64,000 nucleotides of DNA from Pseudomonas sp. G.S.17. Its GTDB lineage: Bacteria; Pseudomonadota; Gammaproteobacteria; Pseudomonadales; Pseudomonadaceae. A program made the translations under genes and the position numbers. The stretch is taken from positions 434,001-498,000 of the forward strand of contig NZ_CP151076.1 of the NCBI RefSeq assembly GCF_038096165.1, read 5' to 3'. Shown here one piece after another: positions 17,719 through 26,359 of the stretch (positions within the stretch are counted from its first letter, which is position 1; every line of letters starts with the position of its first letter). The notes under the pieces were generated by a model, which had not been told where the DNA came from, searched no databases, and saw nothing but the letters and a program-made list of their open reading frames with translations.

Positions 17719-19074
17719 ATGAAGAAGTCCACCCTGGCCCTGGCCGTCACCGTTGCGGCCCTGGCCCAACAAGCCGGTGCTGCTGGTTTCATTGAAGACA
17801 GCAAAGCGTCCGTAAATTCGCGCACTCTGTATTTCAACAGTGATAACCGTGAAGGCGCTGCAAACCGCAACGAAGAGACCGCAACCGGCTTAAAATTCGA
17901 CTACCTGTCCGGCTTCACTCAAGGCACCGTTGGTTTTGGTCTGGATGTTCAGGCGCTGGTTGGCATTCACCTGGATGGCGGCCGTGGTCACCACGCCGCG
18001 AATGGCGCTATCAGCCCTACTGAGAGCGATGGTTCTTCCGTTGACGAGTGGACTCGCATCGGCGGTAACGCCAAGGCTCGCTTCTCGAAAACCGAGCTTC
18101 GCCTTGGTAACGCCCTGGCACCGAACCTGCCAATCCTGGTATCGAACGACTCACGTGTTCTGCCGCAGGCTTTTGAAGGCGGAATCCTGTCATCCAAGGA
18201 AATCGACAACGTCACGTTGACTGCAGGCCGACTGAACCAGACCATCGGTCGTGCCTCCAGCAACTGGAGTGACATGGGCATGTCTGGCGCTAGCCAGGGT
18301 AGCAACAACTTCAGCTTCGCCGGCGGCGACTGGAAAGTTACCAAAGACCTGACCCTGCAGTACTACTACGCCAACCTGGAAGATTTCTACAAGCAGCACT
18401 TCCTGGGCCTGGTACATGTTTTGCCACTGGGTGAAGACCAGTCGTTCAAGACTGACTTGCGTTACTTCAACAGCAGCGATGACGGTAAGAACGGTCAAGC
18501 CGGTTATGCCTTCAACAACAACGGCGGCTACGCCAAGCACGCTGGCAAAGTTGATAACCAAACCTGGTCGGCAATGTTCACTTACGCCCTGGGCGGTCAC
18601 GCGCTTATGGTGGGTCACCAGCAAGTGGGCGACGACGGCGGCATCGCTTACATGAACAACGGCAACATCACCAAAAATGGTGCGAGCACGGGTAGCAACG
18701 AAGGTAACGGCGGTAGCAGCTTCTACCTGTTCACTGACTCGATGATCAACGCCTTCAACCGCGCGGGTACAAACACCACCTTCGGTCAGTACTCCTATGA
18801 CTTCGCCCGTCTTGGTGTTCCTGGTCTGAAGACTTCGATTGCCTACCTGCACGGTGACGACATCAAAGGTGTTGCTTCTAACCGCACACTGGGTCGTGAG
18901 TTCTCCGAGTGGGAGCGCGACATGCGTGTTGACTACGTAATCCAGAGCGGCCCGCTCAAGGGTTTCGGCACTACAGTTCGTCACGGTTCGTACCGCGGCG
19001 ATGCAGATCTGGCTGGCTCCACCAACACCGATCAGACTCGTGTGATCTTCAACTACACCTACGCTTTCAAATAA
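17719..19074 (+). CDS. OprD-family outer-membrane porin
   Basis: This 451-residue protein has a signal peptide ending AQQAGAAG. An OprD-type start follows (FIEDSKASVNSRTLYFNSDNR), and it ends with aromatic beta-strands and a terminal Phe-Lys (NYTYAFK). OprD-family 18-strand barrels admit amino acids, small carboxylates and other solutes. It resembles the OprE/OprQ subgroup by its FGLDVQALVGIHLDGGRG segment. Downstream are lsfA and the ssu transporter, an order I recall from P. putida, suggesting a role in sulfur-compound uptake (inference). Confidence 0.93.
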   Translation: MKKSTLALAVTVAALAQQAGAAGFIEDSKASVNSRTLYFNSDNREGAANRNEETATGLKFDYLSGFTQGTVGFGLDVQALVGIHLDGGRGHHAANGAISPTESDGSSVDEWTRIGGNAKARFSKTELRLGNALAPNLPILVSNDSRVLPQAFEGGILSSKEIDNVTLTAGRLNQTIGRASSNWSDMGMSGASQGSNNFSFAGGDWKVTKDLTLQYYYANLEDFYKQHFLGLVHVLPLGEDQSFKTDLRYFNSSDDGKNGQAGYAFNNNGGYAKHAGKVDNQTWSAMFTYALGGHALMVGHQQVGDDGGIAYMNNGNITKNGASTGSNEGNGGSSFYLFTDSMINAFNRAGTNTTFGQYSYDFARLGVPGLKTSIAYLHGDDIKGVASNRTLGREFSEWERDMRVDYVIQSGPLKGFGTTVRHGSYRGDADLAGSTNTDQTRVIFNYTYAFK

Positions 19075-19105
19075 GCCTGGTTGGTTGACTGGTTGAGTTA
19101 AAAAG

Positions 19106-19133
19106 GAACCCCGCCTCGTGCGGGGTTCTTTTT
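19106..19133 (+). terminator. Terminator of the porin gene
   Basis: GAACCCCGC and GCGGGGTTC are perfect complements around CTCGT and are followed by a T run. It begins 31 bases after the stop. Confidence 0.92.
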
Positions 19134-19163
19134 GCCTGAAATTTGATATTTCCATTAGTGCTA

Positions 19164-19192
19164 TATAAATCGATATCCATTCTTTTAAATTC
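19164..19192 (+). promoter_or_regulatory. AT-rich promoter region of lsfA
   Basis: TATAAAT at 19164 and ATTCTTTTAAATTC at 19179 lie in an AT-rich tract 67-95 bases before the gene. A sulfate-starvation (CysB-type) site is plausible but not demonstrated. Confidence 0.35.
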
Positions 19193-19258
19193 ACTCCGCA
19201 GTCGGGCACTGTGTGCTGAACTCAGCTATCAATTTCGGCAAAACAAGGAGCAACACCC

Positions 19259-19897
19259 ATGAGCCTGCGACTTGGCGACATCGCCCCTGATTTTGAACAG
19301 GAATCCAGCGAAGGCCGTATCCGCTTTCACGAATGGCTGGGCAATAGTTGGGGCGTGTTGTTTTCCCACCCGGCGGACTTCACCCCGGTCTGCACCACCG
19401 AGCTGGGTTTCACTGCCAAGCTCAAGGCTGACTTCGATGTTCGTGGCGTTAAAGCCATCGCGCTGTCAGTGGACCCGGTCGACTCGCACATCAAGTGGAT
19501 CGACGACATCAACACCACGCAAAACACCCTGGTCAACTTCCCGATCCTGGCTGACGCCGATCGCAAAGTGTCCGATTTGTACGACCTGATTCACCCTAAC
19601 GCCAATGACACGCTGACAGTGCGTTCTCTGTTCGTGATCGATCCGAACAAGAAGATTCGCCTGACCATCACCTATCCCGCCAGCACCGGGCGCAATTTCC
19701 ACGAGATCCTGCGGGTCATCGACTCCTTGCAGCTGACCGACAACTACAAGGTCGCCACGCCCGCCAACTGGGTCGACGGTGAAGACGTGGTGATCGTGCC
19801 GTCGCTCAAGGATGAAGACGAGATCAAGCAACGCTTCCCCAAAGGCTACAAGGCTGTCACGCCTTATCTGCGCCTGACGCCGCAACCCAATCGCTGA
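19259..19897 (+). CDS. lsfA: 1-Cys peroxiredoxin LsfA
   Basis: This 212-residue Prx6-type peroxidase has the peroxidatic Cys at 45 in HPADFTPVCTTELG. The long C-terminal arm (DEIKQRFPKGYKAVTPYLR) is typical of 1-Cys enzymes, and no resolving Cys is present. LsfA was named in Pseudomonas as a protein induced by sulfate limitation. It protects against peroxide and precedes the ssu genes, as seen here. The ATG follows AAGGAGCAACACCC. Confidence 0.95.
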   Translation: MSLRLGDIAPDFEQESSEGRIRFHEWLGNSWGVLFSHPADFTPVCTTELGFTAKLKADFDVRGVKAIALSVDPVDSHIKWIDDINTTQNTLVNFPILADADRKVSDLYDLIHPNANDTLTVRSLFVIDPNKKIRLTITYPASTGRNFHEILRVIDSLQLTDNYKVATPANWVDGEDVVIVPSLKDEDEIKQRFPKGYKAVTPYLRLTPQPNR

Positions 19898-19942
19898 TTT
19901 ACCCTTGCCACGACAAGCAGGCTGATTTTGTAAATAGTTCTT

Positions 19943-19968
19943 GGGCCGATTCGTCGGCCCTTTTTTTT
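19943..19968 (+). terminator. Terminator of lsfA
   Basis: GGGCCGA and TCGGCCC pair around TTCG and are followed by eight T. Confidence 0.93.
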
Positions 19969-19988
19969 ATGCCTGAAATTTGCCCCGA

Positions 19989-20085
19989 GCCGGCAGGAGG
20001 GGACTTGCCCCCGAAGAGGTCAGTGCAGGCAAGGAAGATCTGAATTGTCTGCACCGACGCCTTCCCGGACAAGTCCGGTCCTACC
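19989..20085. repeat. Degenerate REP-like pair
   Basis: Arms GGCAGGAGGGGACTTGCCCC and CGGACAAGTCCGGTCCTACC resemble families A and B but match neither closely. Confidence 0.55.
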
Positions 20086-20269
20086 GAAACCCTTCATATT
20101 CATTTAAAGAATAACCAAATGAAAAAATGAGATTTATAGATATAAAAAACTGCTGTTAAGGTCACTGGGTGCTGGTGTCATTGCCAGCGAACGAATTGTC
20201 GTCAAACGCCTTACTCGCCCGCCATCGGGTAAGCAGGTGCCATTCATGAATCAGCAAAGGAGAGCGCCA

Positions 20270-21235
20270 ATGCGCACTGTCATTTTGCGTCGAGGCTTGG
20301 CCGCTCTGTTTGCTGCAGCGGTCGCCTTGGGCGCCATCAACCAGGCTCAGGCGGAAAGCTTGCGCATCGGTTATCAGAAATACGGCACCCTGGTGCTGCT
20401 CAAGGCCAAGGGCTCGCTGGAAAAGCGGCTTGCCGAGCAGGGCGTGCAAGTGCAATGGACTGAATTCCCCGGCGGCCCCCAGTTGCTCGAAGGGCTCAAC
20501 GTCGGTTCCATCGACTTTGGCGTGACCGGCGAAACGCCGCCGGTGTTCGCCCTGGCCGCCGGTGCCGATCTGCTGTATGTCGCTTACGAGCCGCCTGCAC
20601 CGGCCAGCGAAGCGATCCTCGTGCCCAAGGACTCGCCGATCACGTCGGTCAAAGACCTCAAAGGCAAGAAAGTCGTGCTCAACAAAGGCTCCAACGTGCA
20701 TTACCTGTTGGTCAAGGCACTGGAAGACGCCGGCTTGAAATACACCGACATTCAGACCGTGTTCCTGCCGCCCGCCGATGCCCGCGCCGCATTCGAGCGT
20801 GGCAGCGTGGATGCCTGGGTTATCTGGGACCCGTACCAGGCCGCCGCCGAACAACAGTTGCAGGCACGAACCCTGCGCGATGGCACCGGCATCGTCGATA
20901 ACCATCAGTTCTACCTGGCGACCAAGCCTTACGCGCAACAGCACCCGAAAGTCATTCAGGCGTTGATCGAAGAAGTCCGCGCGGTAGGCGAATGGTCCAA
21001 GGCCAACCCGGAAGAAGTCACCACCCAGGTCGCACCGTTGCTCGGCCTGCCAGCTGACATCACCTTGAAGTCAGTCAAGCGTCAGGGCTACGGCGCGTTG
21101 TTCCTTACGCCGCAGGTCGTCGCTTCGCAGCAGAAAATCGCTGACACGTTTTATCAGCTCAAGTTGATTCCCAAGCCGCTGAACATTGCGGACGTGATCT
21201 GGACCCCACCCGCTGCTGTCGCGAAAGCCCAGTAA
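20270..21235 (+). CDS. ssuA: Aliphatic sulfonate ABC transporter, substrate-binding protein
   Basis: This 321-residue periplasmic binding protein has a signal peptide (to INQAQA). The NMT1/SsuA fold shows IGYQKYGTLVLLKAKGSLEK, GGPQLLEGLNVGSIDFGVTGETPP and WVIWDPYQAAAE. The ATG at 20270 is chosen because AAGGAG lies seven bases before it; an upstream in-frame ATG lacks a site. It delivers organosulfonates to the SsuBC transporter. ssuC follows after 28 bp, where ssuD would be expected in the usual ssuEADCBF order. Confidence 0.93.
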   Translation: MRTVILRRGLAALFAAAVALGAINQAQAESLRIGYQKYGTLVLLKAKGSLEKRLAEQGVQVQWTEFPGGPQLLEGLNVGSIDFGVTGETPPVFALAAGADLLYVAYEPPAPASEAILVPKDSPITSVKDLKGKKVVLNKGSNVHYLLVKALEDAGLKYTDIQTVFLPPADARAAFERGSVDAWVIWDPYQAAAEQQLQARTLRDGTGIVDNHQFYLATKPYAQQHPKVIQALIEEVRAVGEWSKANPEEVTTQVAPLLGLPADITLKSVKRQGYGALFLTPQVVASQQKIADTFYQLKLIPKPLNIADVIWTPPAAVAKAQ

Positions 21236-21263
21236 TCAGCAGGCCACTTGAGGAGACAACTCC

Positions 21264-22061
21264 ATGAGCCTTAGTGCTTCGCAACGCATCGTCCAGCGCC
21301 TCGCGCCCTGGGCATTACCGATCCTGCTGCTGGCGATCTGGCAGCTATCGGTCAGCGCCGGCTGGCTGTCGACCCGCATTCTGCCTGCGCCCAGTGCCGT
21401 CATCGAAGCCGGCATCAATCTGGTTTCCAGCGGTGAAATCTGGACACATCTGGCAATCAGCGGCTGGCGCGCCGGGGTCGGTTTCGCCATCGGTGGCGGC
21501 ATCGGCCTGGCCTTGGGCTTTATCACCGGCCTGTCGAAATGGGGCGAGCGCCTGCTCGACAGTTCGGTGCAGATGATTCGGAACATCCCGCACCTGGCGC
21601 TGATTCCATTGGTGATCCTCTGGTTCGGCATCGACGAAACCGCAAAGGTGTTTCTCGTGGCCCTGGGTACCTTGTTCCCGATCTACCTCAACACCTATCA
21701 CGGCATTCGCAACATCGATCCGGCGCTGGTGGAAATGTCGCGCAGCTATGGGCTGTCCGGCTTTGGCCTGTTCTGGCACGTGATTCTGCCGGGCGCCATG
21801 CCTTCGATCCTGGTCGGCGTGCGCTTTGCCCTGGGTTTCATGTGGTTGACCCTGATCGTCGCCGAGACCATTTCCGCGAGTTCCGGCATCGGTTATCTGG
21901 CCATGAACGCCCGGGAATTCCTGCAAACCGATGTGGTGGTTCTGGCTATCGTGCTTTACGCGGTGCTGGGCAAGCTGGCGGATCTGGCTGCGCGCGGCCT
22001 GGAGCGGGTCTGCCTGCGCTGGCATCCGGCCTATCAAGTGAATAAAGGCGGTGCGGCATGA
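21264..22061 (+). CDS. ssuC: Aliphatic sulfonate ABC transporter, permease
   Basis: This 265-residue inner-membrane permease has about six spans. The EAA loop ([29 protein letters not shown]) is where the ATPase docks. The FRNIP-type segment reads [19 protein letters not shown]. Its stop overlaps the ssuB start by four bases, so the pair is translationally coupled. Confidence 0.95.
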   Translation: MSLSASQRIVQRLAPWALPILLLAIWQLSVSAGWLSTRILPAPSAVIEAGINLVSSGEIWTHLAISGWRAGVGFAIGGGIGLALGFITGLSKWGERLLDSSVQMIRNIPHLALIPLVILWFGIDETAKVFLVALGTLFPIYLNTYHGIRNIDPALVEMSRSYGLSGFGLFWHVILPGAMPSILVGVRFALGFMWLTLIVAETISASSGIGYLAMNAREFLQTDVVVLAIVLYAVLGKLADLAARGLERVCLRWHPAYQVNKGGAA

Positions 22062-22873
22062 GCAGCTTGAAACAGCAACAACCGGCCCATCTGCTGCGCG
22101 GCATTCCACTGGCAGTGCGCAACCTGAAGAAAACCTTCGGCAGTCGCGAAGTCCTCAAGGACATCGATCTGCATATTCCGGCCGGGCAATTCGTCGCCGT
22201 GGTCGGGCGCAGCGGTTGTGGCAAGAGCACCTTGCTGCGTCTGTTGGCGGGCCTGGATAAACCCACTGGCGGCGAATTGCTGGCCGGTTCGGGCAAGTTG
22301 GTCGACGCCCGGGAAGATACCCGTTTGATGTTCCAGGAAGCGCGTTTGCTGCCCTGGAAAAAGATCATCGACAACGTTGGGCTCGGCCTGAGTGGCGACT
22401 GGCGCAGCAAGGCGCTGGAAGCCCTCGAAGCGGTGGGGCTGGCCGAGCGCGCCGATGAATGGCCGGCGGCATTGTCCGGCGGGCAAAAGCAACGCGTGGC
22501 GCTGGCTCGGGCGTTGATCCATCAACCGCGCCTGTTGCTGTTGGATGAGCCGCTCGGCGCGCTGGATGCCCTGACCCGCATCGAGATGCAGCAGCTGATC
22601 GAAAACCTGTGGCGCAAACATGGCTTCACCGTGCTGCTGGTGACTCACGATGTCAGCGAAGCGGTGGCGATTGCCGACCGCGTGATTTTGATCGAAGAAG
22701 GGCGCATTGGCCTGGACTTGCTGGTGGAGTTGCCGCGTCCGCGCGTGCGCGGCTCACATCGCCTGGCCGCTCTGGAAACCCAGGTGCTGGAACGCGTCCT
22801 GTCCCTGCCCGGCACGCCGCCGGAACCCGAACCTGTTTCACCGCTGCCCACGCAATTGCGCTGGGCTAACTAG
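22058..22873 (+). CDS. ssuB: Aliphatic sulfonate ABC transporter, ATPase
   Basis: This 271-residue ABC ATPase has Walker [10 protein letters not shown], signature LSGGQKQR, Walker [13 protein letters not shown] and the H-loop THDVSEA. It energises SsuC. A C-terminal tail rich in Pro and Glu ([11 protein letters not shown]) extends beyond the core. It overlaps ssuC by four bases and is followed by ssuF after 39 bp. Confidence 0.95.
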   Translation: MSSLKQQQPAHLLRGIPLAVRNLKKTFGSREVLKDIDLHIPAGQFVAVVGRSGCGKSTLLRLLAGLDKPTGGELLAGSGKLVDAREDTRLMFQEARLLPWKKIIDNVGLGLSGDWRSKALEALEAVGLAERADEWPAALSGGQKQRVALARALIHQPRLLLLDEPLGALDALTRIEMQQLIENLWRKHGFTVLLVTHDVSEAVAIADRVILIEEGRIGLDLLVELPRPRVRGSHRLAALETQVLERVLSLPGTPPEPEPVSPLPTQLRWAN

Positions 22874-22912
22874 TCGAATCAACGACTTTTAACCCCACAC
22901 AGGAAACTCATC

Positions 22913-23128
22913 ATGACTATCAAGGCCATCAACGTTCGCAACCAGTTCAAAGGCACCATCAAGGAAATCGTCGAAGGCGACGTGCTTTCCGAAATCGACG
23001 TGCAAACCGCGTCCGGCATCGTGACCTCCGTAATCACTACCCGCTCGGTCAAAGAGCTGGAGCTGGTGGTGGGCAGCGAAGTTATCGCGTTCGTGAAATC
23101 CACCGAGGTTTCCATCGCCAAGCTGTGA
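22913..23128 (+). CDS. ssuF: TOBE-domain molybdopterin-binding protein SsuF
   Basis: This 71-residue single TOBE (Mop-like) domain contains VRNQFKGTIKEIVEGDVLSE and ITTRSVKELELVVGSEVIAFVKST. Such small proteins bind oxyanions such as molybdate. In Pseudomonas the last ssu gene encodes one that is needed for growth on some sulfonates, with an unclear role. The ATG follows CACAGGAAACTC. A terminator follows and ends the operon. Confidence 0.92.
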   Translation: MTIKAINVRNQFKGTIKEIVEGDVLSEIDVQTASGIVTSVITTRSVKELELVVGSEVIAFVKSTEVSIAKL

Positions 23129-23148
23129 TCGATGAGCAACAACCACGG

Positions 23149-23180
23149 CCCCGGACGGTGACGACCCTCCGGGGTTTTTT
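23149..23180 (+). terminator. Terminator of the ssu operon
   Basis: CCCCGGA and TCCGGGG pair across a 12-base loop, followed by six T. The convergent hydrolase gene ends six bases later. Confidence 0.9.
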
Positions 23181-23185
23181 CGTTT

Positions 23186-24031
23186 TCAGGCCTGGCTGTG
23201 GATAAACGCAATGGCCTTGGCGGCAAATTCGTTCGGCGCGTCCTCCATCAGAAAATGCCCGGCACTTTCGAGGATATGTAAGGTTGAGCCGGGAATGTCG
23301 CTGTGCAGGCGATGAGCGTAAGTCACCGATTGCCATTCATCATTCGCTCCCCAGAGGATTTGCGTCGGGACGCGCAGTTCCGGCAGGCGTTCGGCATGGT
23401 CCTCGGTGTAGCGGGCGTTGTAGTGCGCCACCTGATTCTTGTAGAAGCTGACCTGACCGATCAGGCCGGTGATCGGCGCCAGATAATGCTCCAGCACCTC
23501 GCCTTGCATGACGCTCTTGTTGAAGACCGCCATGCTGAGTTGCCGGGTCATCAAGACCCGATGCTGTTCGGCGTCCGCTGCGGCGTAGTCGGCATGATGG
23601 TCGCGGATGTCGCGCCAGGTGATGGAAGGCCACGAGTCATAGCTGCAGATGTCGGCAATGGTCAGTGATCGCACGCGTTGCGGTGCTTCGATGGCGAGCC
23701 TGAGCGCGGTCGCGCCGCCGATGTCATGGGCGATGAGGTGCGCGTTAGGGAGGTCCCAATGATCCAGCAGCTGCTCCAGCAACAGGCGCTGCATTGCGAT
23801 CGAAGTGTCCTGGTCCCGTGGGAATTCCGAGGCGCCGAAGCCGAGCAGGTCAAATAAATGCACCTTGAATCCTGCTTCTACAAGGAGCGGCGCGACATTA
23901 CGCCAGATAAACGAATGGGCCGGTGTGCCGTGCAACAGCACGACTGGTAAACCTTCGCCATGAATGCCGGTTGCGATGCGTCGACCCTCGATGATGACGT
24001 GCTGGTTGAGCAGATTCGAAATAGCGTTCAT
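23186..24031 (-). CDS. Alpha/beta-fold hydrolase with Asp nucleophile
   Basis: This 281-residue alpha/beta hydrolase has an HGTPAHSFIWRN oxyanion region near residue 34 and the nucleophile elbow LIAHDIGG, placing Asp at 103 instead of Ser. The late catalytic His is in ESAGHFLMED. The layout recalls haloalkane dehalogenases and epoxide hydrolases, but the halide-binding Trp that follows the Asp in dehalogenases is Ile here. No signal peptide is seen, so it is probably cytoplasmic. The gene is divergent from a LysR regulator that may control it. Confidence 0.85.
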   Translation of the reverse strand: MNAISNLLNQHVIIEGRRIATGIHGEGLPVVLLHGTPAHSFIWRNVAPLLVEAGFKVHLFDLLGFGASEFPRDQDTSIAMQRLLLEQLLDHWDLPNAHLIAHDIGGATALRLAIEAPQRVRSLTIADICSYDSWPSITWRDIRDHHADYAAADAEQHRVLMTRQLSMAVFNKSVMQGEVLEHYLAPITGLIGQVSFYKNQVAHYNARYTEDHAERLPELRVPTQILWGANDEWQSVTYAHRLHSDIPGSTLHILESAGHFLMEDAPNEFAAKAIAFIHSQA

Positions 24032-24092
24032 GAGTCTGTCCTCTCAGGTGTGTTCGAACCTCAAGCCTATCCAAGGGCTTTCCATGACACCA

Positions 24093-24129
24093 ATGACAAC
24101 TTATGCTTGTTAAATTCGATTCTTGTCAT
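24093..24129. promoter_or_regulatory. Possible LysR operator between divergent genes
   Basis: ACAA-N7-TTGT (24096-24110) is a perfect dyad of LysR-box form. It lies inside a wider inverted pair ATGACAA (24093) and TTGTCAT (24123). Confidence 0.4.
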
Positions 24130-24164
24130 AGTTGGCTACATAGAGAGCTGTCATGGAGGTGGTG

Positions 24165-25052
24165 ATGAACCAGCGATTGCCAATCGATGTGTTGCGGGCG
24201 TTGCGCAGCATCGTTGAACTGGGAAGTGTCACGCGGGCGGCGGAAAGCCTGAATCTCAGTCAGTCAGCGGTCAGTTGGAAGATCAAACGCCTGGAGAAAC
24301 AGCTGGGCCGCGATCTGATTCGCCGGGAGGGCCAACGCCTGGTGGCGACCAACGAAGGCGCTGAGCTGCTGATTCATGCGCGGCGCATTCTCAATTCCCA
24401 CGATGAAGCGCTGGCGCTGTTTGCTCCGTCGACGCTGGAAGGCGTGGTTCGCTTGGGGGTCACCGAACAGGCATCACTGCCGCAACTCGCGCCGATTTTG
24501 GCCCGGTTCGCCAGGCAACACGGCAACGTCGATGTCCAGGTCGTGGTCGAGCAGAGTCAGGCCTTGCGTCAGTCCCTTGTGCAGGGCGATCTGGATCTGG
24601 CACTGCATCAGGATTTTTCCCACGCGTTGAGCGCCGAGGATCACCTGTTGTGGAGCGAGCGCCTGCACTGGTGTGTGCCGGCCGGATGGCAATACACGCC
24701 TGATGCCACGGTGTCGTTGGTGACTTATGGACCGGGATGTTTTTACGGCAGCCTGGCGCAAGACCGACTGCAAGCGGCGGGCATACGTTGCAAGGTGGCG
24801 GTGCAGTGCCCGTATTCGGATGGCGTGCTTTCGGCGATTTCGGCCGGCTTGGGCATCGGGATCGTGGCCGGGGGCAATATTGACCTGCGCGTCGAAACAG
24901 GTCGGGCGTTCCAGCGCAGCATGCCGCTGCCGGAAGTCGCCAACGTGTTGCGCTACAGCCAGCGCAAGCACGATCCGATCCTCCAGGCATTGCAGCAGAT
25001 GTTGGCGCAGGCGTTGACGCGAACCCCTGAAGTCGCAGGGGTGCAAGGCTGA
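24165..25052 (+). CDS. LysR-family transcriptional regulator
   Basis: This 295-residue LTTR has an N-terminal winged helix-turn-helix (LGSVTRAAESLNLSQSAVSWKIKRLE) and a C-terminal effector domain starting at about VVRLGVTEQA. The ATG at 24165 is chosen over the one at 24153 because GGAGGTGG lies just before it. It is divergent from the alpha/beta hydrolase, the usual arrangement of an LTTR and its target. The effector is unknown. Confidence 0.92.
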   Translation: MNQRLPIDVLRALRSIVELGSVTRAAESLNLSQSAVSWKIKRLEKQLGRDLIRREGQRLVATNEGAELLIHARRILNSHDEALALFAPSTLEGVVRLGVTEQASLPQLAPILARFARQHGNVDVQVVVEQSQALRQSLVQGDLDLALHQDFSHALSAEDHLLWSERLHWCVPAGWQYTPDATVSLVTYGPGCFYGSLAQDRLQAAGIRCKVAVQCPYSDGVLSAISAGLGIGIVAGGNIDLRVETGRAFQRSMPLPEVANVLRYSQRKHDPILQALQQMLAQALTRTPEVAGVQG

Positions 25053-25056
25053 CGCT

Positions 25057-25713
25057 TTAATCCGTCGAAAGCGCTGTTTTCGACAGCTCTCTGCGCGCAA
25101 GGAAGGGCGGCAGATACAAACCCAGATACGCATCAAACACGCGCATGCCTTCTTCGGCCATGCGCGGTGTGATCTCGTCGTGCAGTTGCATCGACCGTGC
25201 GTAAACCCGGTCGCCCAGTTCCATCGCCAGGGCAAACACATCAACGTCGTCGGGCAGGACTGGCAACTGGAAGTGGCGATTGAAGACTTCCAGCATCAGG
25301 TGACCCAGTTCGATGTCGTGCTGGCGGTCGGCCTGGTTGATTTCTGTAAGGCCGTGCTGGGCGAGGATCAGTTGGCGAGCGGCGGCGTCAGCGTTGTAGA
25401 TGTCCAGCATACGCATTTCGACCAGTCGGGAAAGATCGCGCCAGCTGCTCAGTTGTGCATGTTCGATAGGCGCTTGCAGGCAGGCGCGAAAGGCGGCGTG
25501 GATATCGGCAGTCAGCGCTTCAAGCAGGGCCGGGACGCTGGCGAAGAAGTGATAAACCGACGACGGCGGAATCTGCGCCCGTTCGGCGACGCTGTAGATC
25601 GACAGACTTGCCACACCTTCAGTCGCCAGCAGCTCGCGTGCGGCATCAAGGATCGAATCGATCCGGGCCTGACTGCGTGCACGAGGTTTGCGGGCGGTAG
25701 CGGGGCGGGTCAT
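25057..25713 (-). CDS. TetR-family transcriptional regulator
   Basis: This 218-residue protein has a basic N-terminal tail and a TetR helix-turn-helix: RIDSILDAARELLATEGVASLSIYSVAERAQIPPSSVYHFF. A helical ligand-binding domain follows. It ends four bases from the convergent LysR gene. No obvious target lies next to it, since its upstream flank is the triple 209-bp repeat. Confidence 0.92.
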   Translation of the reverse strand: MTRPATARKPRARSQARIDSILDAARELLATEGVASLSIYSVAERAQIPPSSVYHFFASVPALLEALTADIHAAFRACLQAPIEHAQLSSWRDLSRLVEMRMLDIYNADAAARQLILAQHGLTEINQADRQHDIELGHLMLEVFNRHFQLPVLPDDVDVFALAMELGDRVYARSMQLHDEITPRMAEEGMRVFDAYLGLYLPPFLARRELSKTALSTD

Positions 25714-25764
25714 GAAGTGGTCTCTTGGGCGGGGCAGCGGGGATTGTAACTAATTATGGGCGCA

Positions 25765-25855
25765 GTAGGACCGGCTTCAGCCGGGAGAGGGCCGGTACAT
25801 TCGCTGCATCTCCTTGATCAGAAAAAATGCCCTCCCGGCTAAAGCCAGTCCTACG
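25765..25855. repeat. REP pair, family A (209-bp copy 1)
   Basis: Arms GTAGGACCGGCTTCAGCCGG and CCGGCTAAAGCCAGTCCTAC. Confidence 0.85.
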
Positions 25856-25885
25856 GGATCATTGCCAGGCTCACATGCAGATAAC

Positions 25886-25925
25886 AAAAAACGCCGCCAA
25901 ACCTCACGGTCCAGCGGCGTTTTTT
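25886..25925. terminator. Bidirectional terminator, copy 1
   Basis: AAAAAACGCCGC pairs with GCGGCGTTTTTT across 16 bases; U-tracts occur in both directions. Confidence 0.88.
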
Positions 25926-25973
25926 ATTCTTCACACCTGATTAAACGGTATGCAGATACTAATTATGGTCGCA

Positions 25974-26064
25974 GTAGGACCGGCTTCAGCCGGGAGAGGG
26001 CCGGTACATTCGCTGCATCTCCTTGATCAGAAAAAATGCCCTCCCGGCTAAAGCCAGTCCTACG
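25974..26064. repeat. REP pair, family A (209-bp copy 2)
   Basis: Same arms as copy 1, at a spacing of exactly 209 bp. Confidence 0.85.
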
Positions 26065-26094
26065 GGATCATTGCCAGGCTCACATGCAGATAAC

Positions 26095-26134
26095 AAAAAA
26101 CGCCGCCAAACCTCACGGTCCAGCGGCGTTTTTT
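26095..26134. terminator. Bidirectional terminator, copy 2
   Basis: Identical to copy 1. Confidence 0.88.
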
Positions 26135-26182
26135 ATTCTTCACACCTGATTAAACGGTATGCAGATACTAATTATGGGCGCA

Positions 26183-26274
26183 GTAGGACCGGCTTCAGCC
26201 GGGAGAGGGGCCAGTACATTCGCTGCATTTCCTTGATCAGAAAAAATGCTCTCCCGGCTAAAGCCAGTCCTACG
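26183..26274. repeat. REP pair, family A (209-bp copy 3)
   Basis: Same arms, with an extra G and three substitutions in the spacer. Confidence 0.85.
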
Positions 26275-26304
26275 GGATCATTGCCAGGCTCACATGCAGA
26301 TAAC

Positions 26305-26344
26305 AAAAAACGCCGCCAAACCTCACGGTCCAGCGGCGTTTTTT
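26305..26344 (-). terminator. Terminator of spuI (copy 3)
   Basis: Same stem-loop, beginning 15 bases after the spuI stop. This is the copy in the original position relative to the gene. Confidence 0.92.
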
Positions 26345-26359
26345 ATTCTTCACACCTGA

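Larger units (their letters stand above)
19898..20269. other. Region between lsfA and ssuA; ssuE absent
   Basis: These 372 bp contain the lsfA terminator, a divergent REP-like pair and an AT-rich promoter tract (about 20090-20155). No reductase gene or recognisable ssuE fragment is present, although ssuE occupies this place in other pseudomonads as I recall them. Confidence 0.6.
25714..26359. other. Non-coding region between TetR and spuI, mostly tandem repeats
   Basis: After 37 bp upstream of the TetR gene the whole gap consists of three copies of one 209-bp unit. Open frames across it (such as 25814-26026) are translations of repeated REP and terminator sequence and have no ribosome sites. 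Confidence 0.9.

Noticed and set aside
20156..20269. Remnant of ssuE before ssuA
   Set aside because: Translations in three frames show no convincing match to SsuE; the stretch is better read as promoter and leader.
23186..24031. Haloalkane dehalogenase
   Set aside because: The HGTPAHSFIWRN start fits, but the halide-binding Trp after the nucleophile Asp is missing, so only a general hydrolase call is made.
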